Below are positions 63,564 to 64,000 of a stretch of DNA of 64,000 nt, in pieces. Source of the DNA: Microbulbifer yueqingensis. Its GTDB lineage: Bacteria; Pseudomonadota; Gammaproteobacteria; Pseudomonadales; Cellvibrionaceae. The stretch lies in the NCBI RefSeq assembly GCF_900100355.1, contig NZ_FNFH01000001.1, positions 262,963 through 326,962 of the forward strand. The letters are read 5' to 3'. The number at the start of each line of letters is the position of its first letter. The stretch's first letter is position 1. The notes under the pieces were generated by a model. It searched no databases, was not told where the DNA came from, and saw nothing but the letters and a program-made list of their open reading frames with translations. Made by a program: the position numbers and the translations under genes.

Positions 63564-64000
63564 GGTGACAGCCTCTCCACCTTCCAGCTTCCGTCATCCT
63601 GCAGCAGGTACATAAAGCGATCGTGAAGCCGGCTGGCCCTGCCCTGCCAGAATTCCACTGTGTCCGGCACCACCCGGTAACCGCCCCAGAAGTCCGGTAA
63701 GGGCACTTCATCCGGAAAGCGCTCCCGCGTCTGCAGGAAGGCTTTTTCCAGTTGCTCACGGGACTCCACCGGTTCACTCTGGTGTGACGCCCAGGCCGCG
63801 AGCTGGCTGTCCCGCGGCCGCGTCTGGAAATAGGCTTGCGCCTCCTGCCGGTCGAGTTCCTCCGCACGGCCATAGATGATGACCTGGCGATCCAGCGCGT
63901 GCCACGGGAACAGCAGGCACACCTGCGGGTTGGCGGCGATATCCCTGGCCTTCTGGCTCTGCAGGTTGGTAAAGAAGGTAAATCCCTTATCCCCGTATCC
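63560..64000 (-). CDS. pdxH: Pyridoxamine 5'-phosphate oxidase (5' part outside window)
   Basis: The visible 146 residues are the C-terminal two thirds of PdxH, which oxidises pyridoxine/pyridoxamine phosphate to pyridoxal phosphate using FMN. The first residues, GYGDKGFTFFTNLQSQKA, are a family hallmark, followed by FPWHALDRQVIIYGRAEEL, SQLAAWASHQSEPV and PDFWGGYRVVPDTVEFWQG, ending in the FMN/PLP-binding tail SRLHDRFMYL. The start lies beyond 64000. Coupled to the cupin gene. With pdxJ at 43.2 kb, it completes part of the B6 pathway. Confidence 0.95.
   Translation of the reverse strand, partial: GYGDKGFTFFTNLQSQKARDIAANPQVCLLFPWHALDRQVIIYGRAEELDRQEAQAYFQTRPRDSQLAAWASHQSEPVESREQLEKAFLQTRERFPDEVPLPDFWGGYRVVPDTVEFWQGRASRLHDRFMYLLQDDGSWKVERLSP

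Overview
This GC-rich window carries a gammaproteobacterial core chromosome. It has the rpsB-tsf-pyrH-frr-uppS-cdsA-dxr-rseP-bamA-ompH-lpxD-fabZ-lpxA-lpxB-rnhB cluster, a CpxRA pair, glnD-dapC-dapD-dapE in Pseudomonas-like order, guaBA divergent from xseA, and a large TonB-dependent receptor. A marine-type member of the Cellvibrionales (for example a Microbulbifer relative) fits, but the genus is inferred only from gene order and protein resemblance. No tRNA, rRNA, CRISPR array, transposase or integrase was recognised.

Layout. 1-2200 (minus): rimM (cut by the window edge), rpsP and ffh, the SRP/ribosome maturation group. 2421-4584 (plus): ypjD-like and CorC-like membrane proteins. 4725-20142 (minus): the envelope and translation supercluster, covering lipid A, BamA/OmpH, RseP, isoprenoid, phospholipid and undecaprenyl precursors, UMP kinase, EF-Ts and S2. 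20530-28712 (plus): map, glnD, then lysine/diaminopimelate genes with an endonuclease III and a YffB-like protein. 28789-35586: S9 peptidase, long-chain flavodoxin, and a Spy/CpxP-like chaperone divergent from cpxRA. 35655-40427 (minus): rluB, scpB, scpA, yciO and rnm. 40705-46875 (plus): a VC0807-family membrane protein, yciI, an SH3 protein, a periplasmic cyclophilin, a Bacteroidetes-like pdxJ coupled to a DUF2520 protein and a SpoU methyltransferase, and an OmpA-family protein. 52347-64000: guaBA, xseA, an MltF-like lytic transglycosylase, a quinone oxidoreductase, a TonB receptor, a cupin and pdxH.

The most notable region is 47.3-52.35 kb. Three plus-strand genes encode a short FimV-like LysM protein with a duplicated acidic C-terminal repeat, a two-pass HAMP class III adenylate cyclase, and a helical/TPR-like lipoprotein. 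They lie between intact guaA and a second, decayed copy of the guaA 3' end in the same orientation (about 47297-47394). This is the scar expected of an element integrated at the guaA 3' end, here without a recombinase. FimV and a class III cyclase are functionally linked in Pseudomonas aeruginosa, so this may be a compact, possibly mobile FimV/cAMP module.

The second notable signal is regulatory. The spy-cpxR intergenic region contains five CpxR-type half-sites (GTAAA-like) in exact 10-bp register at 32559-32604, just upstream of a -10 box for cpxRA. This predicts an autoregulated envelope-stress circuit. All counts and alignments were made by eye.
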